Below are positions 8,571 through 17,346 of a stretch of 47,431 nucleotides of DNA, piece by piece. The stretch's first letter is position 1. Each line of letters opens with the position of its first letter. Under the pieces are notes generated by a model. That model made no database searches and had not been told where the DNA came from. It saw nothing but the letters and a program-made list of their open reading frames with translations. The translations under genes and the position numbers were made by a program. This DNA comes from Hyphomicrobiales bacterium (GTDB taxonomy: Bacteria; Pseudomonadota; Alphaproteobacteria; Rhizobiales; OSC116), in the NCBI GenBank assembly GCA_016744975.1, contig JADGDI010000001.1, positions 23,531 to 70,961 on the forward strand, given 5' to 3'.

Positions 8571-9317
8571 CTATTCTTCTGCAATAGCTTGCATAAGACT
8601 GTCGCTCAGTTCCAAGTTAGAATAAACTTCCTGCACATCATCATCATCTTCAAGGTTTGAAATTAGATTATAAACTTTAACCCCAGTTTCATCATCAAGA
8701 TCAATCATCACTTGCGGTTTCCAAATTAAATTGGCCGATTTTGGTTCACCAAATTGTGCTTCTAACGCTTTGGCTACAGCATGCAACTCACTGGAATCAC
8801 AATAAATGTCATGTCCATCATCACTGCTTTCACAATCATCCGCGCCCGATTCAAGTACAGCTTCCATCATGGCATCTTCATCAGCAACATCCGCGCCATA
8901 TGAAATACAACCCACTTTATCAAACCCAAATGACACACTGCCATCCGCGCCCATCGAGCAACCAGCTTTGGTAAAAATAGATCGCACAGACGATGCCGTA
9001 CGGTTTTTATTATCGGTTAAAGCTTCAACAATAATGCCAACCCCGCCAGCTGCAAAACCCTCGTAACGCATTTCATCATAATTAGCCACATCCGTATCAG
9101 ATTTTTTAATTGCACGGGTGATCACATCTTTAGGCAGGCTATTTTGCTTGGCAGTGTTAACAGCAAGGCGTAAACGTGGGTTCATATCCACATCAGGACT
9201 GCCCATTTTAGCCGCAACAGTAATTTCTTTGGCTAGTTTTGAAAATAATTTTGAACGTTTTTTGTCTTGGGCGCCTTTTCTATGCTGAATATTTGCCCAT
9301 TTTGAATGTCCTGCCAT
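8571..9317 (-). CDS. yebC: YebC/TACO1 family protein
   Basis: The 248-residue protein opens with the family hallmark MAGHSKWANIQHRKGAQDKKR and continues with the acidic second and third domains (ADEDAMMEAVLESGADD; SNLEDDDDVQEVYSNLE). Members were long listed as transcriptional regulators. More recent work links YebC/TACO1 proteins to relief of ribosome stalling, including at proline-rich stretches. That would be relevant here because the same operon region encodes a TolA with a long Lys-Pro tract, and efp is also in the window. It lies directly upstream of ruvC, as in many bacteria. The ATG at 9317 gives the conserved N-terminus. Confidence 0.96.
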   Translation of the reverse strand: MAGHSKWANIQHRKGAQDKKRSKLFSKLAKEITVAAKMGSPDVDMNPRLRLAVNTAKQNSLPKDVITRAIKKSDTDVANYDEMRYEGFAAGGVGIIVEALTDNKNRTASSVRSIFTKAGCSMGADGSVSFGFDKVGCISYGADVADEDAMMEAVLESGADDCESSDDGHDIYCDSSELHAVAKALEAQFGEPKSANLIWKPQVMIDLDDETGVKVYNLISNLEDDDDVQEVYSNLELSDSLMQAIAEE

Positions 9318-9337
9318 GTCATAACCTTTAACTTTGT

Positions 9338-9354
9338 AACGAATGTGATTCGTT
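9338..9354 (-). promoter_or_regulatory. Inverted repeat upstream of yebC
   Basis: A perfect 6-5-6 inverted repeat (AACGAA, five bases, TTCGTT) lies 21-37 bases upstream of the yebC start on the minus strand. It is where an operator or a 5'-UTR hairpin would sit. It does not match the alphaproteobacterial LexA pattern GAAC/GTTC-N7-GTTC. Function unknown. Confidence 0.3.
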
Positions 9355-9415
9355 TTAACTAATATCGTTTCTTATATCTTGGAAATTACTAAACTTCAAC
9401 CGATATGTTCTTCTT

Positions 9416-10240
9416 TTATTCTACCCAAAAATCTGGTAACTGATCTTGCAACATACCACCAATTCTAAGCGGTGAGCAATGTCTTGCAAACCCTGTTTTG
9501 TCGTCAATATCCACCGCGAAACCACAAAGGGTAGCAATACCCTCAGCAGGTTTAAAGCCGCCCATACGCCGCCCATAAATAAACCGATTAAGCGGCTCAT
9601 CTTTAAGCGCGCCGATCACACTATCATAATCACCACACATGCCGGCATCAGTCATATACGCGCTACCACCTTGCATAATATGCGCATCCCCCGTGGGCAC
9701 ATGGGTGTGGGTACCAACTACGGCGGACACTCTGCCATCCAAAAAATGCCCCATCGCCATTTTTTCAGATGTCGCTTCAGCATGAAAATCCACAAATATT
9801 GCATCGGCCATTTGCCCAAGTGAGCATTGCTCGATCTGTTGTTCAACCGCCATAAACGGGCAATCTCTTGGCGGCATAAAAACCCGCCCAAGTGCATGAA
9901 CAACCAATATCATTGCGCCATTTTTCGCCTTATAAAGCCCCGTACCACGCCCAGGTGTGCCATTGGCAAAATTAACTGGCCGTACCAAAAAATCATATTT
10001 TTCAACAAAGATCAGCGCTTCTTTTTTGTCCCAGCAATGGTCACCCATGGTGATCACATCCGCACCTGCATCATATAAATCAAGCGCAATCTCTTCCGAA
10101 ATGCCAAAGCCCCCTGCTGAGTTTTCACCATTAACTATCACAAAGTCTAATTTGTACCGATCGCGCAAAGTAGGCAATAAATCATAAACTATTTCACGTC
10201 CAACTCGGCCATAGACATCGCCTAAAAATAACAAACGCAC
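9416..10240 (-). CDS. YmdB-type metallophosphoesterase (TIGR00282 family)
   Basis: This is a 274-residue calcineurin-like phosphoesterase. Metal-binding motifs are LFLGDVYGRVGR, VNGEN, ITMGDHCWDKKE, IFVDFHAEATSEK and VVGTHTHVPTGD. In Bacillus the homologue YmdB hydrolyses 2',3'-cyclic nucleotides (and affects biofilm and motility choice); the role in alphaproteobacteria is not established. It lies between fthC (13 bases upstream) and yebC on the same strand, so it is probably expressed with the 6S RNA-fthC unit. Family assignment is secure; substrate is not. Confidence 0.9.
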   Translation of the reverse strand: MRLLFLGDVYGRVGREIVYDLLPTLRDRYKLDFVIVNGENSAGGFGISEEIALDLYDAGADVITMGDHCWDKKEALIFVEKYDFLVRPVNFANGTPGRGTGLYKAKNGAMILVVHALGRVFMPPRDCPFMAVEQQIEQCSLGQMADAIFVDFHAEATSEKMAMGHFLDGRVSAVVGTHTHVPTGDAHIMQGGSAYMTDAGMCGDYDSVIGALKDEPLNRFIYGRRMGGFKPAEGIATLCGFAVDIDDKTGFARHCSPLRIGGMLQDQLPDFWVE

Positions 10241-10253
10241 ATATTTTCCTAAT

Positions 10254-10835
10254 CTAAGCCTTTACGGCCAAAAAATCATTTTCAGTTAAAATATAACCAA
10301 GGCGCTTATCATGCAAGCCCATTGGCACATTTTTCATTTCTTGCCCTGCAAAACCAACACCAATAGCACTAGCATGCCTTAGCGCTTCCAATGTTCGGTC
10401 ATAAAACCCGCCGCCATACCCCAATCGACCACCTGCTAAATCAAATCCTAAAAGTGGCAATAATATAATATCTGGCTGTAAGGTTTCATTTTTCTCACTT
10501 GGCGATGAAATATCATATAAATCCCCCGCCATTTCACAACCAGCAGACCAATGCCTAAACACCAAAGGGGCGCTTTTTTCAACCACAACAGGCATAGCGA
10601 GTTTTACGCCCAATAGCTGCAACTGTTCAGCAAGCAAAAACAGGCTAAGTTCACTACCAAAAGCATTATAAAAACTAACGGTGGGCGCAGCCAAATTACA
10701 AGTTTCTAAAATGGGTTTTGCAAATTCAACAATGCCTTGCGCAGCCTGAATACCAGTTAAGGCTAGTTGTTTTCGTAATTCTATTTGAGTTTTGCGAGCC
10801 TTAATTTTAGTAAGTCTCAAACCATCACTATCCAC
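10254..10835 (-). CDS. fthC: 5-formyltetrahydrofolate cyclo-ligase
   Basis: The enzyme converts 5-formyl-THF to 5,10-methenyl-THF using ATP. The C-terminal motif LLGFDLAGGRLGYGGGFYDRTL is the folate/ATP-binding signature, followed by GVGFAGQEM. The ORF track extends to 10991, but that extension runs through the 6S RNA and reads like non-coding translation. I place the start at a GTG at 10835, which follows GGGG by about seven bases and gives 193 residues, the usual family length; a TTG at 10838 or another downstream is possible. The pairing of 6S RNA with this gene (ygfA in E. coli) is widespread. Confidence 0.9.
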   Translation of the reverse strand: MDSDGLRLTKIKARKTQIELRKQLALTGIQAAQGIVEFAKPILETCNLAAPTVSFYNAFGSELSLFLLAEQLQLLGVKLAMPVVVEKSAPLVFRHWSAGCEMAGDLYDISSPSEKNETLQPDIILLPLLGFDLAGGRLGYGGGFYDRTLEALRHASAIGVGFAGQEMKNVPMGLHDKRLGYILTENDFLAVKA

Positions 10836-10837
10836 CA

Positions 10838-10996
10838 AAACACCCCGCCAAATAAGGTACCGCGCAAGCCGTGGGTGGATCAAGATCTCGGTATACCTAA
10901 GGTATAGGTGGGCGCCAAATATACTAGACCACGGCCTAATCAGGGTCAGCTCCCTCGAGAAAAGTAAGGCTCCGGAGAAATATCCCCTCACGCACT
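10838..10996 (-). ncRNA. ssrS: 6S RNA (SsrS), regulator of RNA polymerase
   Basis: The stretch between zapA and fthC reads on the minus strand as an alphaproteobacterial 6S RNA. It has CTCCGGAGCC and CTCGAGGGAGCTGACCCTG in the 5' strand. A 9-bp arm AGGCCGTGG pairs with CCACGGCTT. Inside it lies a terminal hairpin containing CTATACCTTAGGTATAC. This creates the long hairpin with a central bubble that mimics an open promoter and binds the housekeeping sigma holoenzyme in stationary phase. Gene context (between zapA and 5-formyl-THF cyclo-ligase) is the conserved one. End points are estimated, and the 3' end may touch the fthC start. Confidence 0.88.
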
Positions 10997-11065
10997 GCGC
11001 AGCATTGTTTATTTATATCAGATTTTTATATAATGAAAGCAAATTTAAACCAAAATAACAATATA

Positions 11066-11452
11066 CTAAACATCGCTCACATTATCTGCATCAATATTTG
11101 TATCAATTTTTTGAGCCAATTTTTGCACACGATCTGTCACTTTATCAAGCAGCCCAGCAATTTGAATTTCAGACTCAGCCTTTTCTTTATTATTTAAATC
11201 GTAAAAACGCTTCAAACTTTGAACTTCCTTTTCAAGCGCTTCAAGTCGCTCAACCGCTTCAAACAGCTCATCAGCAGCGGTTAAACCCGCCAATAAAAAT
11301 AATTTACTGTCGCCATGCACTGTACCAGTATTGCGAAATTGTGCAACCCTCACATCTAAATATTCTGCCAATTCAGTAATATGTGCTTGCTCCCCATCAT
11401 TACATGATATAGGGAAAGCACGACCATTCACTTTGACAACCACTTCGGCCAT
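11066..11452 (-). CDS. zapA: Cell division protein ZapA
   Basis: This 128-residue protein begins MAEVVVKVNGRAFPISC, the beta-hairpin start of ZapA, followed by an N-terminal globular part (EQAHITELAEYLDVRVAQF) and the LFLLAGLTAADELFEA helix, then a long C-terminal coiled coil (about residues 65-120). ZapA tetramers bundle FtsZ filaments at the Z-ring. The start codon overlaps the stop of the DUF4164 gene, implying coupled translation, and 6S RNA follows downstream, a conserved layout. Confidence 0.95.
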   Translation of the reverse strand: MAEVVVKVNGRAFPISCNDGEQAHITELAEYLDVRVAQFRNTGTVHGDSKLFLLAGLTAADELFEAVERLEALEKEVQSLKRFYDLNNKEKAESEIQIAGLLDKVTDRVQKLAQKIDTNIDADNVSDV

Positions 11453-11775
11453 TAAGTCCTCACCATCGAACTATGTAACGCCGTTATACCTAACGACTCA
11501 CCATCACCATCGATTAATTGATTTACCTCAACCATCACCAAGCCGATTCGTTGATCTATCTCAACATTTGCAGCTTCCATACGCGCAATCTTGGCCATTG
11601 CATCATCCAATTGCCCAGCAAGTTTAGAGCGATCATCTGAAATTAAGTTCAAATCATCCGCCAAGTTTTTCTGCAAACTAGAACTATGGTTTTGTTTTTC
11701 CAGTGCATTATCAAGCGAATCAAGCGATTTCTCTAAATTTTGCAAGGATTGCGTAATACTTATGTTTAATTCCAT
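11452..11775 (-). CDS. DUF4164 coiled-coil protein next to zapA
   Basis: This is a small protein of about 107 residues, almost entirely heptad-like coiled coil (LQNLEKSLDSLDNALEKQ ... LAGQLDDAMAKIARMEAANVEIDQRIG). It resembles the DUF4164 family found immediately upstream of zapA in Hyphomicrobiales; its function is unproven, but a division-related partner of ZapA is a reasonable guess from context. The ORF track starts at a TTG (11793); I prefer the ATG at 11775, which gives MELNISITQ, though neither has a strong ribosome site. The stop overlaps the zapA ATG. Confidence 0.75.
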   Translation of the reverse strand: MELNISITQSLQNLEKSLDSLDNALEKQNHSSSLQKNLADDLNLISDDRSKLAGQLDDAMAKIARMEAANVEIDQRIGLVMVEVNQLIDGDGESLGITALHSSMVRT

Positions 11776-12154
11776 AATATCAAATATATCCAATCAATTA
11801 TATTATGCAAACTTAAATCCATTTTACTCAAAAAAATGTATATAAGCCTCATAAGACAAGATAGATATTAAAAATTCAGGTTTTTAACTGCTATTTATGC
11901 TTGCTAATCACTGGTTTCACAAAAATTTGGCTTAAAATGATCGGTTTTAATTGACTAACGCGGCTAAATGCTATTTTTATAGCTCAAAATTTTAGAGTCT
12001 TTAAGCTTTGTTAACTTTTAAAACCCTTTAAAAGCAATATCGCTTAGTGGCGCTCAATCATGAAAGGGTTGATTCTAAAAAAATTCGATTCTGAGCAATC
12101 ATGTGATCGAACCAAATTTCCTATCATCCCCAGACATTATATATAGGCAATAAT
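11776..12154. other. Divergent intergenic region between DUF4164-zapA and tkt
   Basis: About 380 bases, very AT-rich, with no ORF I would defend. It must hold the promoters for both directions. Several TTAA tetramers occur around 12001-12031 but are spaced by six bases, not the seven of a CtrA box. GATTCTAA/TTCGATTCTGA repeats near 12070-12090 are suggestive only. No terminator or RNA gene was recognised. Confidence 0.6.
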
Positions 12155-14161
12155 ATGACTGTCATAGAAACTGAAAAATTACAATCCATGGCAAATGCCA
12201 TCCGCGCACTTTCAATGGATGCCATCCAAAAATGTGGCAATGGCCACCCTGGCCTGCCTATGGGCGCGGCTGATATAGCAACCGTGTTATTTTCCAAGTT
12301 TTTAAATGTAGATCCAAAATCTCCAAATTGGGCAGATAGAGATCGTTTTGTTCTTTCAGCAGGCCATGGCTCCATGCTGCAATATGCAGTTCATCATTTA
12401 CTCGGTTATGAAGACATGACCATTGATCAGCTTAAAAACCTACGCCAACTAGGCGCAATAACCGCAGGCCATCCAGAATATGGCCATGTTCAAGGCGTTG
12501 AAACCACAACAGGCCCTCTAGGGCAAGGCATTGCAACTGCAGTTGGCATGGCAATGGGCGAGCGGATGATGAATGCCCGCTTTGGCGATGATATTGTAGA
12601 TCATCATACCTATGTATTGGTTGGCGATGGCTGCCTGATGGAAGGCATTAGCCAAGAGGCAATTTCCCTTGCAGGTCATATGAAATTAAATAAAATGATT
12701 GTACTTTGGGATGACAATAATATCACCATTGATGGCACGGTAGAATTAGCCGATTGCACCAATCAAAAATTGCGCTTTGAAGCCTGTGGCTGGCACGTAC
12801 TTGAAGTTGACGGTCATGATTTTGCTGAAATTGAAACAGCATTAGCCGCTGCAAAAGCCAGCGACAAACCAACCATGATTGCCTGCAAAACCACCATTGG
12901 CAAAGGCGCACCAACCAAAGCAGGTACATCAAGTGTACATGGTGCAGCCCTTGGTGCAGATGAAGTTGCAGGCGCACGCAAAGTTTTAAATTGGCCACAT
13001 GAAGCATTTGATATACCTTGCGATATTCGCGATGCATGGCGCTTAGCAGGTCTTAAATCTTGCAAAAAACATAAAGAGTGGCAATCTCGTCATGATGCAT
13101 TAGATGCAGAAACCAAAGGCGAGTTTGACCGCTTAATGCGCGCTGATCTACCCAGTGGCCTAGATCAAGCATTTTCCGATTACAAACAGCAGCTGGTTAA
13201 AGACATGCCAAATGTCGCAACCCGCAAAGCTTCAAATATGGCACTTGAAGTCATCAATTCAATTGTGCCTGAAACCATTGGCGGCTCAGCTGACTTAACA
13301 GGCTCAAACCTCACTAAAACCTCACAAACCGCTGATATAACCCCAACTGATTTTGCGGGCCGATTTATCAATTATGGCATTAGAGAGCATGTAATGGGCG
13401 CAGTAATGAACGGCCTGAGCTTACATGGCGGTTTCATTCCATATTCTGGCACATTCTTTGTGTTCACTGATTATTTGCGTCCTGCATTACGCCTAGGCGC
13501 GCTAATGGGCATTCACAATATTTATGTGATGACCCATGATAGCATCGGTGTTGGTGAAGATGGCCCAACCCATCAACCAATTGAGCATTTAGCTTCTGTT
13601 CGTTGCATGCCAAATGTAGAAGTTTTCCGCCCAGCAGATGCCACTGAAACTGCAGAATGTTGGCAGCTTGCTTTAGCCCATAAAACGGGGCCATCTATAT
13701 TATGTTTAACCCGTCAAGGCGTTGCTGCGATACGTAATGAGTTTACCGAGAAAAACCTTTGCGCTTATGGCGCTTATGAAGTTGCAACCCATGATGACGC
13801 TGATGTGTCAATTTTCGCCACAGGTTCAGAAGTTGGCATTGCACTAGAAGCCAAAGAAACCTTAACCCGTAAGGGCATTAGCTCACGTATTGTATCTGTG
13901 CCAAGTTTCAACGCATTTAACCGCCAAGATGCAAGCTATAAGGCCGAAATTTTAGGCAATGCCAAAGTCAATGTTGCAGTTGAAGCTGCCATTCGTATGG
14001 GCTGGGATCAATTTATCGGCTTAGATGGCATCTTCATTGGCATGGACGGCTTTGGTGCATCAGGGCCTGCTGGTGAATTATACAAAAAATTCGGCATCAC
14101 TGCTGATAATCTAGTAGCGCAAGTAGAACAAAGGTTAAATGCTATCAATGCAGCAGAATAA
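12155..14161 (+). CDS. tkt: Transketolase
   Basis: This is a 668-residue thiamine-diphosphate enzyme of the pentose-phosphate pathway. The N-terminal domain has GNGHPGLPMGAADIATVLF and the ThDP/metal motif GDGCLMEGISQEA ... WDDNNITIDG. The central pyrimidine domain has NYGIREHVMGAVMNG and the C-terminal domain follows. The substrate-phosphate residues in LSAGHGSMLQY and HDSIGVGEDGPTHQP are present. It interconverts sedoheptulose-7-P/GAP with ribose-5-P/xylulose-5-P. It heads the tkt-gap-pgk block, with 134 bases before gap that could carry a separate gap promoter. Confidence 0.98.
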   Translation: MTVIETEKLQSMANAIRALSMDAIQKCGNGHPGLPMGAADIATVLFSKFLNVDPKSPNWADRDRFVLSAGHGSMLQYAVHHLLGYEDMTIDQLKNLRQLGAITAGHPEYGHVQGVETTTGPLGQGIATAVGMAMGERMMNARFGDDIVDHHTYVLVGDGCLMEGISQEAISLAGHMKLNKMIVLWDDNNITIDGTVELADCTNQKLRFEACGWHVLEVDGHDFAEIETALAAAKASDKPTMIACKTTIGKGAPTKAGTSSVHGAALGADEVAGARKVLNWPHEAFDIPCDIRDAWRLAGLKSCKKHKEWQSRHDALDAETKGEFDRLMRADLPSGLDQAFSDYKQQLVKDMPNVATRKASNMALEVINSIVPETIGGSADLTGSNLTKTSQTADITPTDFAGRFINYGIREHVMGAVMNGLSLHGGFIPYSGTFFVFTDYLRPALRLGALMGIHNIYVMTHDSIGVGEDGPTHQPIEHLASVRCMPNVEVFRPADATETAECWQLALAHKTGPSILCLTRQGVAAIRNEFTEKNLCAYGAYEVATHDDADVSIFATGSEVGIALEAKETLTRKGISSRIVSVPSFNAFNRQDASYKAEILGNAKVNVAVEAAIRMGWDQFIGLDGIFIGMDGFGASGPAGELYKKFGITADNLVAQVEQRLNAINAAE

Positions 14162-14295
14162 TTGATAGCATAAACAATAAAAATTCATCATTGCTATTAT
14201 GTTTTACTAACGACAAATGATGCGTTTTTATTATAAACTCTTGTGTAAGAATATTGAGTATTTTAAATTTGTCATTTCTTATAAGGAACTAAACT

Positions 14296-15303
14296 ATGAC
14301 ACTTCGTATTGCTATTAACGGTTTTGGCCGTATCGGACGTAACGTTCTTCGTGCAATTGCAGAACAAGGGCGCACCGATGTGCAAGTTGTTGCAATTAAC
14401 GACCTTGGTAAAAATGAAACCAATGCACTATTGTTCAAACGCGACAGTGTTCATGGTCCTTTCCCTGGTGTTGTAAAGCAAGATGGTGATATTTTAAACG
14501 TTGGGTTTGGCGACATTAAAATGACTGCTATTCGCAACCCAGAAGAGTTACCTTGGGCTGAGCTTAACGTTGATATTGTAATGGAATGTACTGGTTTCTT
14601 TACTAAAAAAGAAGCTGCTGAACTACATTTAAAAGCGGGTGCTAAACGTGTACTTATTTCTGCACCTGGCACAAATTCAGATAAAACAATCGTTTATGGT
14701 GTAAATTCAGACGAATTGACAAAAGACGACATTATCGTTTCTAACGCTTCTTGCACAACCAACTGCCTAGCGCCTGTTGCTTCTGTTCTTCAAGAAGTTT
14801 GTGGCATTGAAGCTGCATTCATGACAACCATTCATGCTTATACTGGCGATCAACGTATTTTAGACACCGACCATAGTGACCCACGCCGCGCTCGTGCTGC
14901 TGGCCTTTCTATGATCCCAACTTCTACTGGTGCCGCTAAAGCCATCGGCCTTGTTATTCCTGAACTTAATGGTAAATTTGAAGGCACGTCCGTTCGTGTA
15001 CCAACTCCAAATGTATCTTGTGTAGATTTGGTGATTACAACTTCTAAAGAAGTATCAGCTGAAGCAGTTAATGCTGCAATGACTAAAGCTGCAAACGGCC
15101 GTCTTAAGGGTGTTCTTGGTGTTAATGACGAAGCGTTAGTTTCTATCGACTTTAATCACAACCCAATGAGCTCAACATTTGACCTAACTCAAACTCAAAC
15201 GGTTGGCAAAAACATGCTTCGCGTACTTTGCTGGTACGATAATGAATGGGGCTTCTCTTGCCGCATGGCCGATACAGCCGTTGCAATGGGTAAATTTCTT
15301 TAA
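14296..15303 (+). CDS. gap: Glyceraldehyde-3-phosphate dehydrogenase, type I
   Basis: The protein has 335 residues: an NAD-binding N-terminus [15 protein letters not shown], the catalytic motif [12 protein letters not shown] with the nucleophilic Cys, and the phosphate-binding [14 protein letters not shown]. It oxidises GAP to 1,3-bisphosphoglycerate in glycolysis. A strong AAGGA ribosome site precedes the ATG. Codon choice (many GCT, GGT, CTT, TCT, CGT) is visibly different from tkt and pgk on either side and fits very high expression. An intrinsic terminator follows about 20 bases after the stop. Confidence 0.98.
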   Translation: MTLRIAINGFGRIGRNVLRAIAEQGRTDVQVVAINDLGKNETNALLFKRDSVHGPFPGVVKQDGDILNVGFGDIKMTAIRNPEELPWAELNVDIVMECTGFFTKKEAAELHLKAGAKRVLISAPGTNSDKTIVYGVNSDELTKDDIIVSNASCTTNCLAPVASVLQEVCGIEAAFMTTIHAYTGDQRILDTDHSDPRRARAAGLSMIPTSTGAAKAIGLVIPELNGKFEGTSVRVPTPNVSCVDLVITTSKEVSAEAVNAAMTKAANGRLKGVLGVNDEALVSIDFNHNPMSSTFDLTQTQTVGKNMLRVLCWYDNEWGFSCRMADTAVAMGKFL

Positions 15304-15322
15304 ATTTTTATAGGCTTATCAT

Positions 15323-15359
15323 AAAAGCCTCGTTATTCATGCGGATAGCGAGGCTTTTT
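15323..15359 (+). terminator. Intrinsic terminator after gap
   Basis: The stem AAAAGCCTCG/CGAGGCTTTT, extended by TTAT/ATAG, has a short loop and runs into a T-tract. It ends only about 30 bases before the pgk start, so it should separate or reduce pgk expression relative to gap. Confidence 0.9.
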
Positions 15360-15389
15360 ATTAAATATTCAGCGATTAAGGCAAAATCA

Positions 15390-16586
15390 ATGTCCAATTT
15401 CTACACCCTTGACGACCACGACCTAAATGGCAAACGCGTGCTATTACGGGTAGATCTAAATGTCCCGTTCATCGATGGCAAAGTAAGCGATACCACCCGC
15501 ATTCAACGCGTTGCGCCAACCATTAAAGAACTCTCCAACAAAGGCGCTATTGTGTTACTGCTCGCGCATTTTGGCCGTCCAAATGGTCAAGTTGTAGCTG
15601 AAATGAGCCTCGAACCTGTCGCGCCAATCACATCCAAAATTATTGGCAAAGATGTGACTTTCATTGCAACCGATTGGCACGATGACGCGGTTAGCACCGC
15701 CACTAAAAATGCCAAAGCAGGCGATGTCTTTTTATTAGAAAATACCCGCTTCCATGCTGGTGAAACCAAAAACGATACCGATTTGGCTAAAAAAATGGCC
15801 GCACTTGGCGATATTTATGTCAATGATGCATTCTCTGCCGCCCACCGTGCTCATGTATCAACCGTTGGCATTGCAAAATTACTACCTTCTGCCGCTGGCC
15901 GTGCCATGCAACAAGAGCTAGAAGCACTCAACAAAGCTTTAGGCAAACCACAACATCCAGTTATAGCCGTAGTAGGCGGTGCAAAAGTATCGTCCAAGCT
16001 CGATTTACTAGGGAATTTAGTAGAAAAGGTTGATGCTTTAGTCATTGGCGGTGGCATGGCTAACACCTTTCTTGCAGCATTAAACCAACCGGTTGGCAAA
16101 AGCTTGTGTGAGTATGATTTAACAGATACAGCATTAGAAATTATGGGCAAAGCCAATGATGCAAATTGCGAAATTTTACTGCCATTAGATGTTGCAACCG
16201 CAAAAGAATTTAAACAGCATGCCGATAGCCAAAACATTCCCGTTGCCGATGTGGCCGATGATGATATGATTTTAGACATTGGCTCGCGTGCTATTACCGC
16301 ATTAAAGACCAAGTTTGATGCCGCCAAAACCGTTGTTTGGAATGGCCCCATGGGCGCTTTTGAAATCGAACCATTTGATATTGGCACCAATCAAGTAGCC
16401 TTGCATGTCGCTAAGCTCACCAAAACAGGTCAGTTAACTTCTGTGGCGGGCGGTGGTGATACTGTTGCAGCGCTTAATAAATCTGGTGCAGCACAAGATT
16501 TCTCATATATTTCAACTGCAGGCGGTGCTTTCCTTGAATGGTTAGAGGGTAAAGAGCTACCAGGTGTTGAAGCATTAAACAAATAA
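15390..16586 (+). CDS. pgk: Phosphoglycerate kinase
   Basis: This 398-residue enzyme transfers phosphate from 1,3-bisphosphoglycerate to ADP. It has the N-terminal substrate motif [24 protein letters not shown], the middle [17 protein letters not shown], and the C-terminal nucleotide site [10 protein letters not shown] plus [12 protein letters not shown]. The ORF track starts at 15339, inside the gap terminator; I use the ATG at 15390 (MSNFYTLDD), which has an AAGG ribosome site eight bases upstream and the normal family N-terminus. With the terminator so close, it must rely on read-through or on a promoter overlapping the hairpin. Confidence 0.97.
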   Translation: MSNFYTLDDHDLNGKRVLLRVDLNVPFIDGKVSDTTRIQRVAPTIKELSNKGAIVLLLAHFGRPNGQVVAEMSLEPVAPITSKIIGKDVTFIATDWHDDAVSTATKNAKAGDVFLLENTRFHAGETKNDTDLAKKMAALGDIYVNDAFSAAHRAHVSTVGIAKLLPSAAGRAMQQELEALNKALGKPQHPVIAVVGGAKVSSKLDLLGNLVEKVDALVIGGGMANTFLAALNQPVGKSLCEYDLTDTALEIMGKANDANCEILLPLDVATAKEFKQHADSQNIPVADVADDDMILDIGSRAITALKTKFDAAKTVVWNGPMGAFEIEPFDIGTNQVALHVAKLTKTGQLTSVAGGGDTVAALNKSGAAQDFSYISTAGGAFLEWLEGKELPGVEALNK

Positions 16587-16693
16587 TTCTAATTATGACA
16601 TAATGTTATAAATACGATATATTGATTTTTAGTTTGAAATCACTATGATTAACAAATTATTTGTTTTTGGCGGACTACACTGGCAAAAATTAG

Positions 16694-17296
16694 ATGATTC
16701 GAAAGATATTTATGAATAATACAAATCAAGCAGAACGTAAAAATGATGACATGGGCCGCATTGTAAGCGAAAATTTATACAATAGCCGTACCATTATGAT
16801 TGTCGGCTCAATTGATGATACAATGGCACAAAATGTTTGTGCAAAATTGCTGTCAATGGCCGCCACCAGTGACGAGCCAATCACAGTAATTGTATCCTCA
16901 CCTGGCGGGCATGTTGAATCGGGTGATATGATCCATGACATGATTAAATTCATCAAACCTAGGGTACGTATTTTAGGCAGCGGATGGGTTGCCAGCGCTG
17001 GTGCATTAATTTATGTAGCTGCCGATATACAAGACCGTTACTCTCTGCCAAATACCCGCTTTTTATTGCATCAACCAAGTGGTGGTGTTGGCGGCATGGC
17101 CTCAGACATTAAAATTCAACGTGACGAAATTGTAAAAATGCGTGATCGCTTAAACCAAATATTTGTTTTAGCAACTGGCCAAAAGATCGAACGGATCGAA
17201 AAAGACACCAATCGTGATTTTTGGCTTTCTGTTGAAGAAGCAAAAGACTATGGTCTAGTCGGTACAATCATCAGCAACGCCGAACAAATTAAATAG
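16694..17296 (+). CDS. ClpP-like serine peptidase (paralogue type)
   Basis: This 200-residue protein of the ClpP fold has a full catalytic triad at family spacing: Ser101 in GWVASAGALIYVA, His126 in RFLLHQPSGG, and Asp175 in DTNRDFWLS. The oxyanion-hole segment SSPGGHVESGDMI is present. It differs from the main housekeeping ClpP (usual GQAASMGA and a longer N-terminal loop), so it is probably a paralogue like those seen in several alphaproteobacteria, with unknown partner ATPase. The N-terminus is uncertain: ATG 16694 lacks a clear ribosome site, while the ATG at 16712 (MNNTNQAERK) follows a weak GAAAG. It sits between pgk and the ThiE-like gene, where fba is expected in relatives. Confidence 0.88.
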   Translation: MIRKIFMNNTNQAERKNDDMGRIVSENLYNSRTIMIVGSIDDTMAQNVCAKLLSMAATSDEPITVIVSSPGGHVESGDMIHDMIKFIKPRVRILGSGWVASAGALIYVAADIQDRYSLPNTRFLLHQPSGGVGGMASDIKIQRDEIVKMRDRLNQIFVLATGQKIERIEKDTNRDFWLSVEEAKDYGLVGTIISNAEQIK

Positions 17297-17310
17297 TCCA
17301 AAATTTCATC

Positions 17311-17346
17311 GGGGGAAGAAATTGAATGAAAAATTATGATAGATAG
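17311..17346 (+). other. Strong ribosome site with six-codon mini-ORF overlapping the ThiE-like start
   Basis: GGGGGAAG is ideally spaced (about seven bases) from an ATG at 17326 that encodes only MKNYDR before a stop at 17344-17346. The ATG of the ThiE-like gene (17336) lies inside this mini-ORF in another frame and is about 17 bases from the ribosome site, too far for direct use. An in-frame stop at 17327 excludes an upstream start. This looks like translation coupling by a leader peptide, or a recent one-base change near the original start. Confidence 0.5.

Noticed and set aside
10836-10991. N-terminal extension of the 5-formyl-THF cyclo-ligase ORF
   Set aside because: It is the 6S RNA read as protein; the family length fits the GTG start at 10835.
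12001-12031. CtrA box upstream of tkt
   Set aside because: The TTAA tetramers are spaced by six bases, not seven, in a very AT-rich stretch.
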